In this document: positions 10,050 through 18,446 of the stretch, one piece after another
Layout: each line of letters begins with the position of its first letter
How positions within the stretch are numbered: the first letter of the stretch is position 1
Source: DASRAP01 sp964503275
GTDB lineage: Bacteria > Gemmatimonadota > Gemmatimonadetes > Gemmatimonadales > Gemmatimonadaceae
DNA length: 54,624 nucleotides
Direction: 5' to 3'
Assembly: GCA_964503275.1 (NCBI GenBank)
Contig: CAZCZO010000019.1
Coordinates: 1 to 54,624 of the forward strand
The notes under the pieces: generated by a model
Databases searched by the model: none
What the model was told of the DNA's origin: nothing
What the model saw: the letters and a program-made list of their open reading frames with translations, nothing else
Made by a program: the position numbers and the translations under genes

Positions 10050-10736
10050 TTGTCAGCACGCGAAAAAGGCGACTTATCCACACTCAGTGAGGCCACAGTT
10101 TCGGGAATTGCTCGGCATCCTCGGCGCTTCGATCGCATGATTGTAACGCTCCGATCTGACGACGAAGTTGTCCACAAAGTGTTGATAAGTGACGAGGCCA
10201 TCGTCCAGTTCGGAGCGCGTGTCGGTGAAGTTATCCACACGGAGAAAATTTCCCATCTGGCCGATTTGGCGCAGCGAACGAAGGCGTTCGACATCGCCAC
10301 CGCTGCACTGGCCGCGAAGGGGCGTTCGCGCCGCGAGTTGGAACGGTCGATGTTGAGGAAGGGCATCCGGGATGTCCATGTCGGTGCGACGCTCGATCGG
10401 CTTGAGGGCGTTGGACTCATCGATGACGCAGCGTTCGCACGGGCGTATGTGCGTGCGAAGGTCACCGGCCGAGGGACGTCGATCTGGGCGATCCGCCGCG
10501 CGCTCGGGCAGAAGGGGGTCAGCCGCGAGCAGGCCGACGCGGCGATCGTGGAGGTGATGGATGAGCAGGAGGTCGACGAGCTGGCGGTCGCGCTCGCGGA
10601 GGGCACGAAGCGCTTGCGGGTGCTGCAGCGGCTGGAGCCGACGGTCGCGAAACGCCGACTGACCGCGTTCCTCGCGCGGCGCGGCTTTCCGGCCGCGATC
10701 GTACGTGCCGTCGTCCATACGCTGCTGGGTCGCTAG
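10050..10736 (+). CDS. recX: Regulatory protein RecX
   Basis: RecX binds the RecA filament and limits its activity. The 228-aa protein shows the three-helix repeat pattern: GRSRRELERSMLRKGI, LEGVGLIDDAAFARAYVRAK and GTSIWAIRRALGQKGVSREQADAAI. The proposed start is TTG 10050, behind GTGAGGTAA at about 7 bases. ATG 10137 (MIVTLRSDD) is the alternative and would still keep the domain. The first 70 codons use triplets that are rare elsewhere in the window (TTA, ATA, AGT, ACA, GTT, AAA), exactly where DnaA-box sequences lie, while the rest is normal GC-rich coding. The TAG stop forms part of a TAGATT element in front of alaS. Confidence 0.85.
   Translation: MSAREKGDLSTLSEATVSGIARHPRRFDRMIVTLRSDDEVVHKVLISDEAIVQFGARVGEVIHTEKISHLADLAQRTKAFDIATAALAAKGRSRRELERSMLRKGIRDVHVGATLDRLEGVGLIDDAAFARAYVRAKVTGRGTSIWAIRRALGQKGVSREQADAAIVEVMDEQEVDELAVALAEGTKRLRVLQRLEPTVAKRRLTAFLARRGFPAAIVRAVVHTLLGR
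10074..10239. promoter_or_regulatory. Cluster of four DnaA-box sequences at the start of recX
   Basis: TTATCCACA at 10074-10082 and at 10231-10239 are exact DnaA boxes on the plus strand. TTGTCCACA at 10168-10176 (plus) and TTATCAACA at 10180-10188 (minus) are one-mismatch boxes facing each other across three bases. A fifth exact box lies on the minus strand inside yraN (8595-8603). The cluster follows an AT-rich stretch (about 9987-10045). This resembles an origin or a DnaA-titration or regulatory site. Gene direction does not change here, which speaks against the chromosomal origin. Confidence 0.55.
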
Positions 10737-10739
10737 ATT
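10734..10739 (+). promoter_or_regulatory. TAGATT -10-like element for alaS
   Basis: TAGATT ends 9 bases before the alaS ATG and includes the recX stop codon TAG. With normal spacing the transcript would start about 2 bases before the ATG, so alaS could be translated from an almost leaderless mRNA. No Shine-Dalgarno is visible before alaS. Confidence 0.4.
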
Positions 10740-10748
10740 TCCCCAGCT

Positions 10749-13523
10749 ATGCATGCCTCTGAGATTCGCCGCCGTTTCCTCGACTTCTTCGCCCGGAACG
10801 GGCACGTGGTCCGTCCCTCCTCGACCCTGGTCCCCGGGGACGATCCGACCCTGCTGTTCACGAACGCCGGGATGGTGCCCTTCAAGAAGGTCTTCCTGGG
10901 GCACGAGGACCCACCCGAGGGCAAGCGCCGCGCGACCACCTCGCAGAAGTGCGTGCGCGCCGGGGGCAAGCACAACGACCTCGAACAGGTGGGCCACACG
11001 GCTCGGCATCACACCTTCTTCGAGATGCTGGGGAATTTCTCCTTCGGCGACTACTTCAAGCGGGATGCGATCGCGTTCGCGTGGGAGTTCGTCACCAAGG
11101 AACTCGGACTCCCCGCCGAGCACTTGCGGGTCACCGTCTATAAGGATGACGACGAGGCGCACGGGCTCTGGCAGGAGGTGGCCGGCGTCTCGGCGTCGCG
11201 GATCTATCGCCTGGGTGAGAAGGACAACTTCTGGCAAATGGCCGACACCGGACCTTGCGGCCCCTGCTCGGAGATCTACGTTGACCTCGCGGCGCTGACG
11301 GGAGACTGGGCGTTTCCCGCGGACGCCCGTGGCGAGTGGACGGATCTGACCCGCACCGAGTTCTCCGAGGAGGCCTTCGTCGAGGGCGCCGAGGCGGGGC
11401 GATTCCTGGAGATCTGGAACCTCGTGTTCATGCAGTTCGACCGGCAGGCCGATGGCACGATGGTGCCGTTGCCGCGTCCCAGTGTCGACACCGGCGCCGG
11501 ATTGGAGCGTATCGCGGCGGTGCTGCAGCGCGTGACGAACAACTATCACACGGATGTGTTCCGCCCGCTGATCGCGGCCGTCGAGACGGCCGTGGGCATC
11601 GCGTATCCGCCGTTCCGTCCCGGCGCCGATGTGGGTGCCGCGACGGTCGCCCCGTTCGCACACGAGGGACGGGTGGTGGACCCCGCATCGTTCCGCGTGT
11701 TGGCGGATCACGCCCGTGCGGTCGCGTTCCTGTTGGCCGACGGCGTGTTCCCGTCGAACGAGGGCCGGGGGTATGTCCTGCGCCGGATCCTGCGTCGCGC
11801 CGTGCGGCATGCCTGGCTGATGGGGCGTCGCGAGCCGACCTTGGTCTACGTCGTCGAGCGGGTCATCGACACGATGGGCGAGGTGTATCCCGAGCTGCGT
11901 GCCCGGCGCGCCCATCTGCTGCAGACGACGCGCGCGGAGGAGGAGCGATTCCTCGCGACCATCGATGCCGGCATGTCGCGGTTCGATGAACTGGCCCCGC
12001 CCACGAGCACGCAGGGCAGCTCGCACCTGCGTGGCACGATCGCCGGCGAGGATGCCTTCGTGCTCTACGATCGCTATGGCTTCCCGCTGGACCTCACGGA
12101 CCTGATGGCCCGCGAACGCGGGTACGTCGTCGATATCGCCGAGTTCGAGGTGGCGCTCGACCGGCAGCGCAAGCGCTCGCAGGAGGAACGGCGGTCGCGG
12201 CAGATCGCGGTGGTGCTCGACGATCTCGATGACCTGGCGACCTGGAACGTGGCGCCTGGGGTCGTGGCGACCTCGACCTTCGTGGGCTATGCGCAGCTCG
12301 AGGTCGAGACGGAGGTCACCGCGGTGAAGCCACTCGGCGAGGGGCGCGTCGCGCTGCTGTTGCGCGAATCCCCGTTCTATGCGGAGTCCGGTGGCCAGGT
12401 CTCCGATCACGGTGAGGTGATCGGGGCGGGATGGCGGGTCGCCGTGGACGACGTCAAGAAGGTCGATGGGGCCCCGGCCGCCATCGGGGTGCTCGAGGGC
12501 AGCTTCGCCTTCGGTGCCGTGACGGCCCGCATTCCGGCGTCGCGGCGCCGGGACACGGAGCGCAATCACACGGCCACGCACCTGCTGCACGCGGCGCTGC
12601 GTCGGCAGTTGGGCGAGCATGTGCATCAGGCCGGCTCACTGGTCTCGCCGGATCGCCTGCGCTTCGACTTCACGAACCACGGTCCGGTGAAGCCGGAGGT
12701 CCTCGCGGCGCTGGAGATGGAGGTCAACGAGGGGATCTGGGCCGACGTGCCGGTCACGACGACCCAGCGCGGGTACGCGGAGGCCGTCGCGAGCGGCGCG
12801 ATGGCCCTGTTCGGTGAGAAGTACGGCGACGTCGTGCGCGTCGTGGACATCCCGGGCCTGTCGACAGAGCTCTGTGGTGGCACCCACGTGCGCGCGACCG
12901 GCGACATCGCGATGTTCAAGATCGTGCAGGAGACGGGGGTCGCGGCCGGCGTCCGTCGCATCGAGGCGCTCACCGGTCGGGCGGCCTTCCTCTATGTGCG
13001 CGTGGAGGAACGGGTGCTCGGGCAGTTGCGCGACCTGCTCCGTGCCAGCGGCGAGGGGCTGGTCAAGCGCGTGGATGCGCTCTTGGCCGAGGTGCGAGGG
13101 CTGGAGAAGCGCCTGGCGGACGCCCAGAAGGGCGGGGCAGCCGACGCGGTAGCCGCCGTGCTCGCCAGCGCCACCGCGGTCGGTGATGGCCGCGTCGTCG
13201 CCTCGCTGGTCGAGGCGGCCGACGTCAAGGCGTTGCAGGCATTGGGCGACCAGGTCCGCGAAGCGCTGCCCGATGCGGTGGCGTGTCTCGGCGCGACGCA
13301 CGAGGAGGGCAAGGCGACCTTGCTCATCGTCGTCGGCGACGCGCTGCGACCGCGGCAGATCGCTGCGGGTGACCTCGTGAAGGCACTCAACGCGCGGCTG
13401 GGTTCGCGCGGCGGCGGCAAGCCGCACATGGCGCAGGCGGGCTTCGCCGACGCGGCCGGGCTGGCGGCGGCGTTGCCCGTCGCGGCGGAGCTCGCGACCG
13501 CGGCGCTGCGCGGGGGCGCATGA
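10749..13523 (+). CDS. alaS: Alanine--tRNA ligase
   Basis: Charges tRNA-Ala with alanine and edits mis-charged serine or glycine. The 924-aa protein is slightly longer than the E. coli enzyme (about 876). The class II core begins IRRRFLDFFARNGHVVRPSS and contains HHTFFEMLGNFSFGDYFK. GTGGAATG-type coding gives DTGAGLERIAAVL (motif 3 area). The editing domain has the zinc/catalytic HTATHLLH (HxxxH) and CGGTHV pairs. The C-Ala domain ends with SRGGGKPHMAQAG. Start ATG 10749 gives MHASEIRRRF, the family start. The stop overlaps the next gene's ATG (ATGA). Confidence 0.97.
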   Translation: MHASEIRRRFLDFFARNGHVVRPSSTLVPGDDPTLLFTNAGMVPFKKVFLGHEDPPEGKRRATTSQKCVRAGGKHNDLEQVGHTARHHTFFEMLGNFSFGDYFKRDAIAFAWEFVTKELGLPAEHLRVTVYKDDDEAHGLWQEVAGVSASRIYRLGEKDNFWQMADTGPCGPCSEIYVDLAALTGDWAFPADARGEWTDLTRTEFSEEAFVEGAEAGRFLEIWNLVFMQFDRQADGTMVPLPRPSVDTGAGLERIAAVLQRVTNNYHTDVFRPLIAAVETAVGIAYPPFRPGADVGAATVAPFAHEGRVVDPASFRVLADHARAVAFLLADGVFPSNEGRGYVLRRILRRAVRHAWLMGRREPTLVYVVERVIDTMGEVYPELRARRAHLLQTTRAEEERFLATIDAGMSRFDELAPPTSTQGSSHLRGTIAGEDAFVLYDRYGFPLDLTDLMARERGYVVDIAEFEVALDRQRKRSQEERRSRQIAVVLDDLDDLATWNVAPGVVATSTFVGYAQLEVETEVTAVKPLGEGRVALLLRESPFYAESGGQVSDHGEVIGAGWRVAVDDVKKVDGAPAAIGVLEGSFAFGAVTARIPASRRRDTERNHTATHLLHAALRRQLGEHVHQAGSLVSPDRLRFDFTNHGPVKPEVLAALEMEVNEGIWADVPVTTTQRGYAEAVASGAMALFGEKYGDVVRVVDIPGLSTELCGGTHVRATGDIAMFKIVQETGVAAGVRRIEALTGRAAFLYVRVEERVLGQLRDLLRASGEGLVKRVDALLAEVRGLEKRLADAQKGGAADAVAAVLASATAVGDGRVVASLVEAADVKALQALGDQVREALPDAVACLGATHEEGKATLLIVVGDALRPRQIAAGDLVKALNARLGSRGGGKPHMAQAGFADAAGLAAALPVAAELATAALRGGA

Positions 13524-13831
13524 TGCCGGTCGCGTGGTTCGGCACGCGCGAGCGTGAGGTCCCGGTGCCCCTCGCCGCCCGGCTCCGCGGTATCATCGCC
13601 GACGCGACCCGTGGCGACGACGCGCAGGTCGCCGATCGTCTGCTGGCCACCGGCGTCCGGTTGTGTGCAGCGGTCGCCACGGCGCGGCCGATGACGCGCG
13701 ACCACGCCTTGGATCTACTCGCGGCTGATGCGCTCGTCACCTACGCCTTCGAGGCGGCGGCCGATGATCCCGAGCGCCTGGTCGCCCGCGCTGACGCGGC
13801 GATGCGCGACATCGCGAGCCTGGGGCAGTGA
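13520..13831 (+). CDS. Small protein of unknown function between alaS and gmhA
   Basis: I do not recognise this 103-aa protein. It starts within the alaS stop codon (ATG 13520, or ATG 13523) and ends within the gmhA GTG start, so translational coupling on both sides argues it is real. It is Ala/Asp-rich and looks mainly helical, with no signal peptide, membrane segment or metal motif. Segments such as AARLRGIIADATRGDDAQVADRLLATG and ALDLLAADALVTYAFEAAADDPE suggest a small helical bundle. Codon use matches the neighbours. It could be a tRNA- or carbohydrate-related accessory, but nothing in the sequence shows this. Confidence 0.6.
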   Translation: MMPVAWFGTREREVPVPLAARLRGIIADATRGDDAQVADRLLATGVRLCAAVATARPMTRDHALDLLAADALVTYAFEAAADDPERLVARADAAMRDIASLGQ

Positions 13832-14397
13832 GCATGGACCCCGTCGCTCATCTGCGTGACCTCGCCGCGACGGCGACCCGAGCGGCCGACGCGCTCGGGG
13901 CCGATATCGCGGTGGCCGTGACGATGGTCCGTGCGACCTTGGCGGGTGGGGGGACCCTGTTGTTCTGCGGGAATGGTGGGAGTGCGGCGGACGCACAGCA
14001 TATCGCGACCGAATACGTCGTGCGCTACCAGCGCACGCGCCGGCCGCTCCGCGCCATCGCGCTGACCACGGACACCTCGCTGCTGACCGCCGCCGGCAAC
14101 GACTTCGCATTCGAGGAGATCTTCGCGCGGCAAGTCGAGGCACTCGGGCGGCGCGGCGACCTCCTCGTGTTGCACACGACGAGCGGGAACTCGCCCAATC
14201 TGCTCCGGGCGGTCGAGGTCGCGAAGGCGGCCGGCGTGCGGACCCTCGCGCTCACGGCTCGTGACGGTGGCGCGATCCGCGCGATGGTCGACCATTGCAT
14301 CATCGTCCCCACGGACCGGACCGACCGCGCGCAAGAACTGCATCTCGCGATCCAGCATGCGATCTGCGATGTCATCGACGACGCGGTCAGCCGATGA
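13828..14397 (+). CDS. gmhA: Sedoheptulose 7-phosphate isomerase
   Basis: Makes D-glycero-D-manno-heptose 7-phosphate from sedoheptulose 7-phosphate, the first step of ADP-heptose for the LPS inner core. The 189-aa SIS-domain protein has LLFCGNGGSAADAQHIATEYV with the active-site Glu, TTDTSLLTAAGNDFAFEEIF, the phosphate loop TTSGNSPNLLRA and a C-terminal helix AQELHLAIQHAICDVID carrying the catalytic His. GTG 13828 overlaps the previous stop, and ATG 13834 is a near-equal alternative. DiaA and GmhA are related, but the strong C-terminal ELHLxxQH pattern favours GmhA. The partner kinase gene hldA lies 7.5 kb downstream on the other strand. Confidence 0.9.
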   Translation: MSMDPVAHLRDLAATATRAADALGADIAVAVTMVRATLAGGGTLLFCGNGGSAADAQHIATEYVVRYQRTRRPLRAIALTTDTSLLTAAGNDFAFEEIFARQVEALGRRGDLLVLHTTSGNSPNLLRAVEVAKAAGVRTLALTARDGGAIRAMVDHCIIVPTDRTDRAQELHLAIQHAICDVIDDAVSR

Positions 14398-14443
14398 GGG
14401 CGGCCACGGACACCGCCGTCCGGTTCACCAGGAGTTTCCGATC

Positions 14444-15208
14444 GTGAGCGCCACGTTCTCCCTGCGCGGCAAGCGTGCCGTGGTCACCGGTGGGTCCCGC
14501 GGCGTCGGGGCCGCCGTCTCGCGCCTGCTCGCGGAATGCGGCGCCGACGTGTGCATCGGCTACAAGTCGCGACGCGACGTGGCCGACGCCCTCTGCCGCG
14601 ACTTGCAGGCGGCGGGCGTGCGTACGGCCCTGCACGGGGCTGACCTCGGTGAACCGGCCGGGGCGAACGCGCTCATCGACGCGGCGCGCGCGGCCTTCGG
14701 CGGCGTCGACATCGTCGTGCACAGCGCGGGGATCTGGCCGGTGCAGGACATCGCCGTCCACGAGATGCCCGACGAACGCTGGCGCCGGACCATGCGCGAG
14801 AACACCGATGCGATGTTCTATGTGTCCCGCGCCGCCGTCGCGGCGATGCCCGCCGGCGGCCGCATCGTGCATGTCGCCTCGACGGCCGGGCAGCGGGGCG
14901 AGGCGTTCCACGCCGACTACGCGGCCTCGAAGGGGGCGATGATCTCCTTCGTCAAATCGCAGGCGATCGAGCTGGCCGCGCGGGGCATCACGGTCAATGG
15001 CGTGGCGCCAGGCTGGATCGACACGGACATGTGCGCCGAAGTCTTCGCCGACGGGGGGCGCGAGCGGATCGCGGCCGGAGTGCCGGTCGGTCGGGTGGCG
15101 AGTGCCGCCGACGTGGCGTTCGCCGTCGTCGCGCTGTGCTTCGATGGCGCCCGCCACATCACCGGCGAGATCCTCAACGTCAACGGCGGGTCCGTGCTCT
15201 GTGGATGA
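14444..15208 (+). CDS. Short-chain dehydrogenase/reductase (FabG-like)
   Basis: NAD(P)-dependent classical SDR of 254 aa with unknown substrate. The cofactor loop TGGSRGVG is near residues 15-22, followed by HSAG (the NAG-type motif). The catalytic triad is Ser146, Tyr159 and Lys163 in the YAASK context, and the NVNGG C-terminus is typical of FabG relatives. GTG 14444 is chosen because AGGAG lies 9 bases upstream and the fold starts right after it. The gap to gmhA is 46 bases. It is not an HldD-type epimerase, which belongs to the extended SDR class. The end overlaps the next gene by 8 bases. Confidence 0.85.
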   Translation: MSATFSLRGKRAVVTGGSRGVGAAVSRLLAECGADVCIGYKSRRDVADALCRDLQAAGVRTALHGADLGEPAGANALIDAARAAFGGVDIVVHSAGIWPVQDIAVHEMPDERWRRTMRENTDAMFYVSRAAVAAMPAGGRIVHVASTAGQRGEAFHADYAASKGAMISFVKSQAIELAARGITVNGVAPGWIDTDMCAEVFADGGRERIAAGVPVGRVASAADVAFAVVALCFDGARHITGEILNVNGGSVLCG

Positions 15209-16559
15209 GCGCGCGCATCACGCGCGGCTGACCCCGCCGCCTGCGGTGCTCGAGATCGTCGAGCGCCTCGAGGCGAAGGGGTACGAGGCGTGGTGCGTCG
15301 GGGGGGCCGTACGGGATGCCCTGTTGGGGATCGCGCACCTGGATTGGGACATCGCGACGTCGGCGCGGCCCGAGCAGGTGCAGCGCCTCTTCCGCCGCAC
15401 GGTGCCGGTGGGGATCCAGTTCGGTACGGTCGGGGTGTTGGACGCTGCGGGGCGCTTGCACGAGGTCACCACCTTCCGGCGTGATGTGCGCACCGACGGT
15501 CGGCACGCCGAGGTGGAGTTCGGGGTGTCGCTCCAGGACGACCTCGCCCGCCGCGACTTCACCATCAACGCGATCGCGTGGTCGCCGACCCGGCAACGCG
15601 TCGAGGACCCGTTCCGCGGACAACGGGACCTCACCAATGGGCTGGTGCGTGCGGTGGGCGACGCGGATGCGCGGATGCGCGAGGACCGGCTGCGTGCGCT
15701 GCGCGCGCTGCGTTTCGCGGCCCGCTTCGGCTTCGAGATCGAGCCGGCGACCTGGCGGGCGATCGAGCAGTCCGCGCCCCACCTCGGTCGCTTGTCCGCC
15801 GAGCGGGTCAAGCAGGAGCTCGACAAGACGATGGAGCAGGTGGACCGCCCGTCCACGGCGCTCGAGCGCTGGCAACGCAGCGGCGCCTTCGCGACGCTGA
15901 TCCCGGCGCTGGCCGCCGTGCCGCGCGCCCACTTCGCGGTGCTGGACGCCCTCGCGCGTCCGGGGCTGCGGGGGCGCCCGGCGCGGCAGATCCTGCGCGT
16001 CGCCGCGTTGTTCGCCGCCGCGCCGCCGGCGCACGCGGGGTCGCTGCTCAAGGCGCTGCGCTACTCGAACGCCGAGGTCGCGGCGGTGGTGCGGATCCTC
16101 ACCGGTGCACGTGCGGTGCGGGCGTCGATGGATGCCGCGCTCCGCGCAGCGGTCCCCTCCGACGCGATGCTCCGTCGCTGGGTAGCCGACACGGGCCGCA
16201 CGCAGTGGGGGTTGGTCGTGCGACTGCTGTGGGCGGAGTGGGCCACCGCGCGGGCCGCGGCGCAGCCCGCGCCGCAGCCGCAGGCGATCGCGAGCGTGTA
16301 TCGCCGCGGCCTGCGCATCGCGTACCGGGACCCGATCGACCTCGGCGACCTCGCCGTCGATGGCGACGATCTGCGACGGGCGGTCGGCATCGCGGGGCCG
16401 GCCCTTGGCCGCACGCTCCAACACTTGCTGGCCCTCGTGATCGAGGATCCGGCGCGCAACTCGACCGAGGTGCTGCTCGCGGCGGCGCGGCGCTTCGCGG
16501 CGACGGCGTCGGATGAGCCGCCGACTGGTGAGGACCTCGCGCCCCAGGTCACGGGATGA
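15201..16559 (+). CDS. cca: CCA tRNA nucleotidyltransferase / poly(A) polymerase family protein
   Basis: Class II nucleotidyltransferase that most likely adds or repairs the tRNA 3' CCA end. The 452-aa protein shows the head domain EAWCVGGAVRDALLG with LDWDIAT (the DxD metal pair), then ARRDFTINAIAW, the RAVGDADARMREDRLRALRALRFAARFGF signature and a helical C-terminal half. tRNA genes here lack encoded CCA (both tRNAs in this window), so such an enzyme is needed. GTG 15201 overlaps the SDR end; a later in-frame GTG at 15246 is possible. A poly(A) polymerase role cannot be excluded without signature analysis of the amino-acid-template region. The end overlaps rarA (ATGA). Confidence 0.85.
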   Translation: MDERAHHARLTPPPAVLEIVERLEAKGYEAWCVGGAVRDALLGIAHLDWDIATSARPEQVQRLFRRTVPVGIQFGTVGVLDAAGRLHEVTTFRRDVRTDGRHAEVEFGVSLQDDLARRDFTINAIAWSPTRQRVEDPFRGQRDLTNGLVRAVGDADARMREDRLRALRALRFAARFGFEIEPATWRAIEQSAPHLGRLSAERVKQELDKTMEQVDRPSTALERWQRSGAFATLIPALAAVPRAHFAVLDALARPGLRGRPARQILRVAALFAAAPPAHAGSLLKALRYSNAEVAAVVRILTGARAVRASMDAALRAAVPSDAMLRRWVADTGRTQWGLVVRLLWAEWATARAAAQPAPQPQAIASVYRRGLRIAYRDPIDLGDLAVDGDDLRRAVGIAGPALGRTLQHLLALVIEDPARNSTEVLLAAARRFAATASDEPPTGEDLAPQVTG

Positions 16560-17908
16560 CCCCGGCACGGCGGGCGCCCGGCGAACCGGACTCGCTGTTC
16601 GCCGCACACGCGGGCGCGGCGCCGCTCGCCGCGCGCATGCGCCCGCGGACCCTCGCGGAGTTCGCCGGTCAGCAGCACCTCTTGGGCGACGGCAAGCCGC
16701 TGCGCACCGCGATCGAGGCTGGGCGTGCCTCGTCCGTTCTGTTCTGGGGGCCGCCGGGCAGCGGGAAGACCACCTTGGCGCGATTGATCGCCGCGACCGC
16801 GCAGGCGGAGTTCGTCCCCTTCTCGGCCGTGACCGATGGCGTGCCACGCCTCCGCGAGATCGTGGCGACGGCGCGGGAGCGGCGGCAGCTCGGTGTGGCA
16901 ACGCTGCTGTTCGTCGACGAGATCCATCGCTTCAACCGGGCCCAGCAGGATGCGCTGCTCCCGCATGTCGAGACCGGGTTGCTGACGCTGATCGGCGCGA
17001 CGACGGAGAACCCGTCGTTCGAAGTGAACCCCGCGCTGTTGTCGCGCTTGCGCGTCTTCGTGCTCCAGCGGCTGGACATCGCGGCGATCGCCGCGCTCCT
17101 CCGGCAGGCGCTGGCCGACCGCGAGCGCGGACTCGGCGCGATGGCCCTGCGCATCGACGACGCGGCCCTCGAGGCGATCGCGGTGCATGCCAACGGCGAC
17201 GCGCGCCGGGCCTTGACCGCGCTGGAGGCCGCCGCCGAGGATGTGGGTCCCGGCGGACACATCACCGCCGAGCGCGCGCGCGAGGCGATGCAGCTGCGGG
17301 TGCTCCGCTACGACAAAGGGCGCGAGGAGCACTACAACACGATCAGTGCGCTCCACAAGGCCATGCGCGGCAGCGATCCGCAGGGGGCCCTCTACTGGCT
17401 GGCCCGCATGCTGGCCGCCGGCGAGGATCCGCTGTACGTCGCACGGCGGTTGGTCCGCTTCGCCAGCGAGGACGTGGGGCTCGCCGACCCCCAGGCCCTG
17501 CCCCTGGTCCTCGCCGCGCGCGATGCCTATCAGTACCTCGGCTCACCCGAAGGGGAGCTCGCGTTGGCGGAGGCCGTCGTCTACCTCGCGACCGCGCCGA
17601 AGTCGAACCGGGTGTACACCGCGTGGAAGGAGGCCCTGGCGCTCGCTCAGCAGCATCCGGATCTCGAGGTCCCCTTGCACCTGCGCAACGCCCCGACCGC
17701 GCTCATGAAGGCGCTGGACTACGGCAAGGGCTATCAATACGCCCACGACGCACCCGATGCCTATGTGCCCCAGCGTTATCTTCCTGATGCCATCGCCGAC
17801 GCGGTCCTGTACACCCCCGGGGACTTCGGCTTCGAGCGGGAGATCGCGAAGCGGCTGGCGTGGTGGAATGCGCGCCGGGAACGCGGTCCGGGCGACGGGG
17901 TCCAATGA
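16556..17908 (+). CDS. rarA: Replication-associated recombination protein A (AAA+ ATPase RarA/MgsA)
   Basis: Clamp-loader-like AAA+ ATPase that acts at stalled replication forks. The 450-aa product has PLAARMRPRTLAEFAGQQHLLG at the N-terminus, Walker A GPPGSGKTT (near 65), Walker B LLFVDEIHRFNRAQQDALLP, sensor 1 GATTENPSFEVNPALLSR, sensor 2 GDARRALTALE and the C-terminal tetramerisation region with DKGREEHYNTISALHKAMRGSDP and LRNAPTALMKALDYGKGYQYAHD. All of these are family hallmarks. ATG 16556 overlaps the preceding stop by 4 bases, so it is probably cotranslated with the CCA enzyme. Confidence 0.95.
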   Translation: MTPARRAPGEPDSLFAAHAGAAPLAARMRPRTLAEFAGQQHLLGDGKPLRTAIEAGRASSVLFWGPPGSGKTTLARLIAATAQAEFVPFSAVTDGVPRLREIVATARERRQLGVATLLFVDEIHRFNRAQQDALLPHVETGLLTLIGATTENPSFEVNPALLSRLRVFVLQRLDIAAIAALLRQALADRERGLGAMALRIDDAALEAIAVHANGDARRALTALEAAAEDVGPGGHITAERAREAMQLRVLRYDKGREEHYNTISALHKAMRGSDPQGALYWLARMLAAGEDPLYVARRLVRFASEDVGLADPQALPLVLAARDAYQYLGSPEGELALAEAVVYLATAPKSNRVYTAWKEALALAQQHPDLEVPLHLRNAPTALMKALDYGKGYQYAHDAPDAYVPQRYLPDAIADAVLYTPGDFGFEREIAKRLAWWNARRERGPGDGVQ

Positions 17909-17933
17909 GCATCTCTTTCCGCGATCAGGTCCT

Positions 17934-18419
17934 ATGCTGATGTTCGTACGCCGTACTGTGCCGCTTGCGCTGACCGTCGTCCTCCTCGGCGGCTGTTCGG
18001 CGTTGGGGCGGACGGTCTTCACGCCGCCGACGGTGGTGGTTGAGGATGTGCGTCTGGTCGGCGTCGGCCTCGCCGGGGGCACCGTCGACATCTCGCTGCA
18101 TGTCTTCAACCCGAACAAGTTCACGCTCGACTCGAAGCGCGTGAACTACACGGTGCTGGTCGATACCATTCCGCTCGGGAGCGGCACCATCACCGACCGG
18201 ATCGTCGTCGGCGGGAAGGACTCGACCACCGTGCGGATCCCGGTGACCTTCGGTATCCCGCAGATCCTGGCGGCGGGGTCGAAGTTCCTGCAGGGTGGGA
18301 GCATCCCGTACCGCTTCGTCGGCGACATCACCGTGGGCTCGCCCGTGGGTGACATCACCCGCAAGTTCGACCAGCGCGGCACCTTCAACACGGCCGATAT
18401 CCGATCGGCGCGCGACTGA
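17934..18419 (+). CDS. LEA14/WHy-domain-like lipoprotein
   Basis: Probable membrane-anchored lipoprotein of 161 aa. The signal LALTVVLLGGC has a lipobox (LGGC) with lipidated Cys about residue 20. The rest resembles the LEA14-like (WHy) fold: VRLVGVGLAGGTVDISLHVFNPNKFTLDSKRVNYTVLVDTIPLGSG, with the FNPN motif typical of late-embryogenesis-abundant type 2 proteins. Such proteins bind or stabilise partners in the envelope, and the role here is unknown. ATG 17934 is used, with ATG 17940 a close alternative. It lies 25 bases after rarA and 27 before hflX. Confidence 0.72.
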   Translation: MLMFVRRTVPLALTVVLLGGCSALGRTVFTPPTVVVEDVRLVGVGLAGGTVDISLHVFNPNKFTLDSKRVNYTVLVDTIPLGSGTITDRIVVGGKDSTTVRIPVTFGIPQILAAGSKFLQGGSIPYRFVGDITVGSPVGDITRKFDQRGTFNTADIRSARD

Positions 18420-18446
18420 CCGTCCCGCTTCCTTCGCCCCGATGAC

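Noticed and set aside
9987..10260. Calling the DnaA-box cluster the chromosomal origin oriC
   Set aside because: Genes on both sides run in the same direction, dnaA, dnaN, gidA or parAB are not near, and GC skew was not computed. It is kept only as a DnaA-related regulatory candidate.
10074..12626. Long minus-strand open frame opposite recX/alaS (850 codons)
   Set aside because: It is a mirror of GC-rich third codon positions in alaS, has no recognisable domain and lies over a certain gene. The same holds for long frames opposite mutS2, recJ, hflX and the M28 gene.
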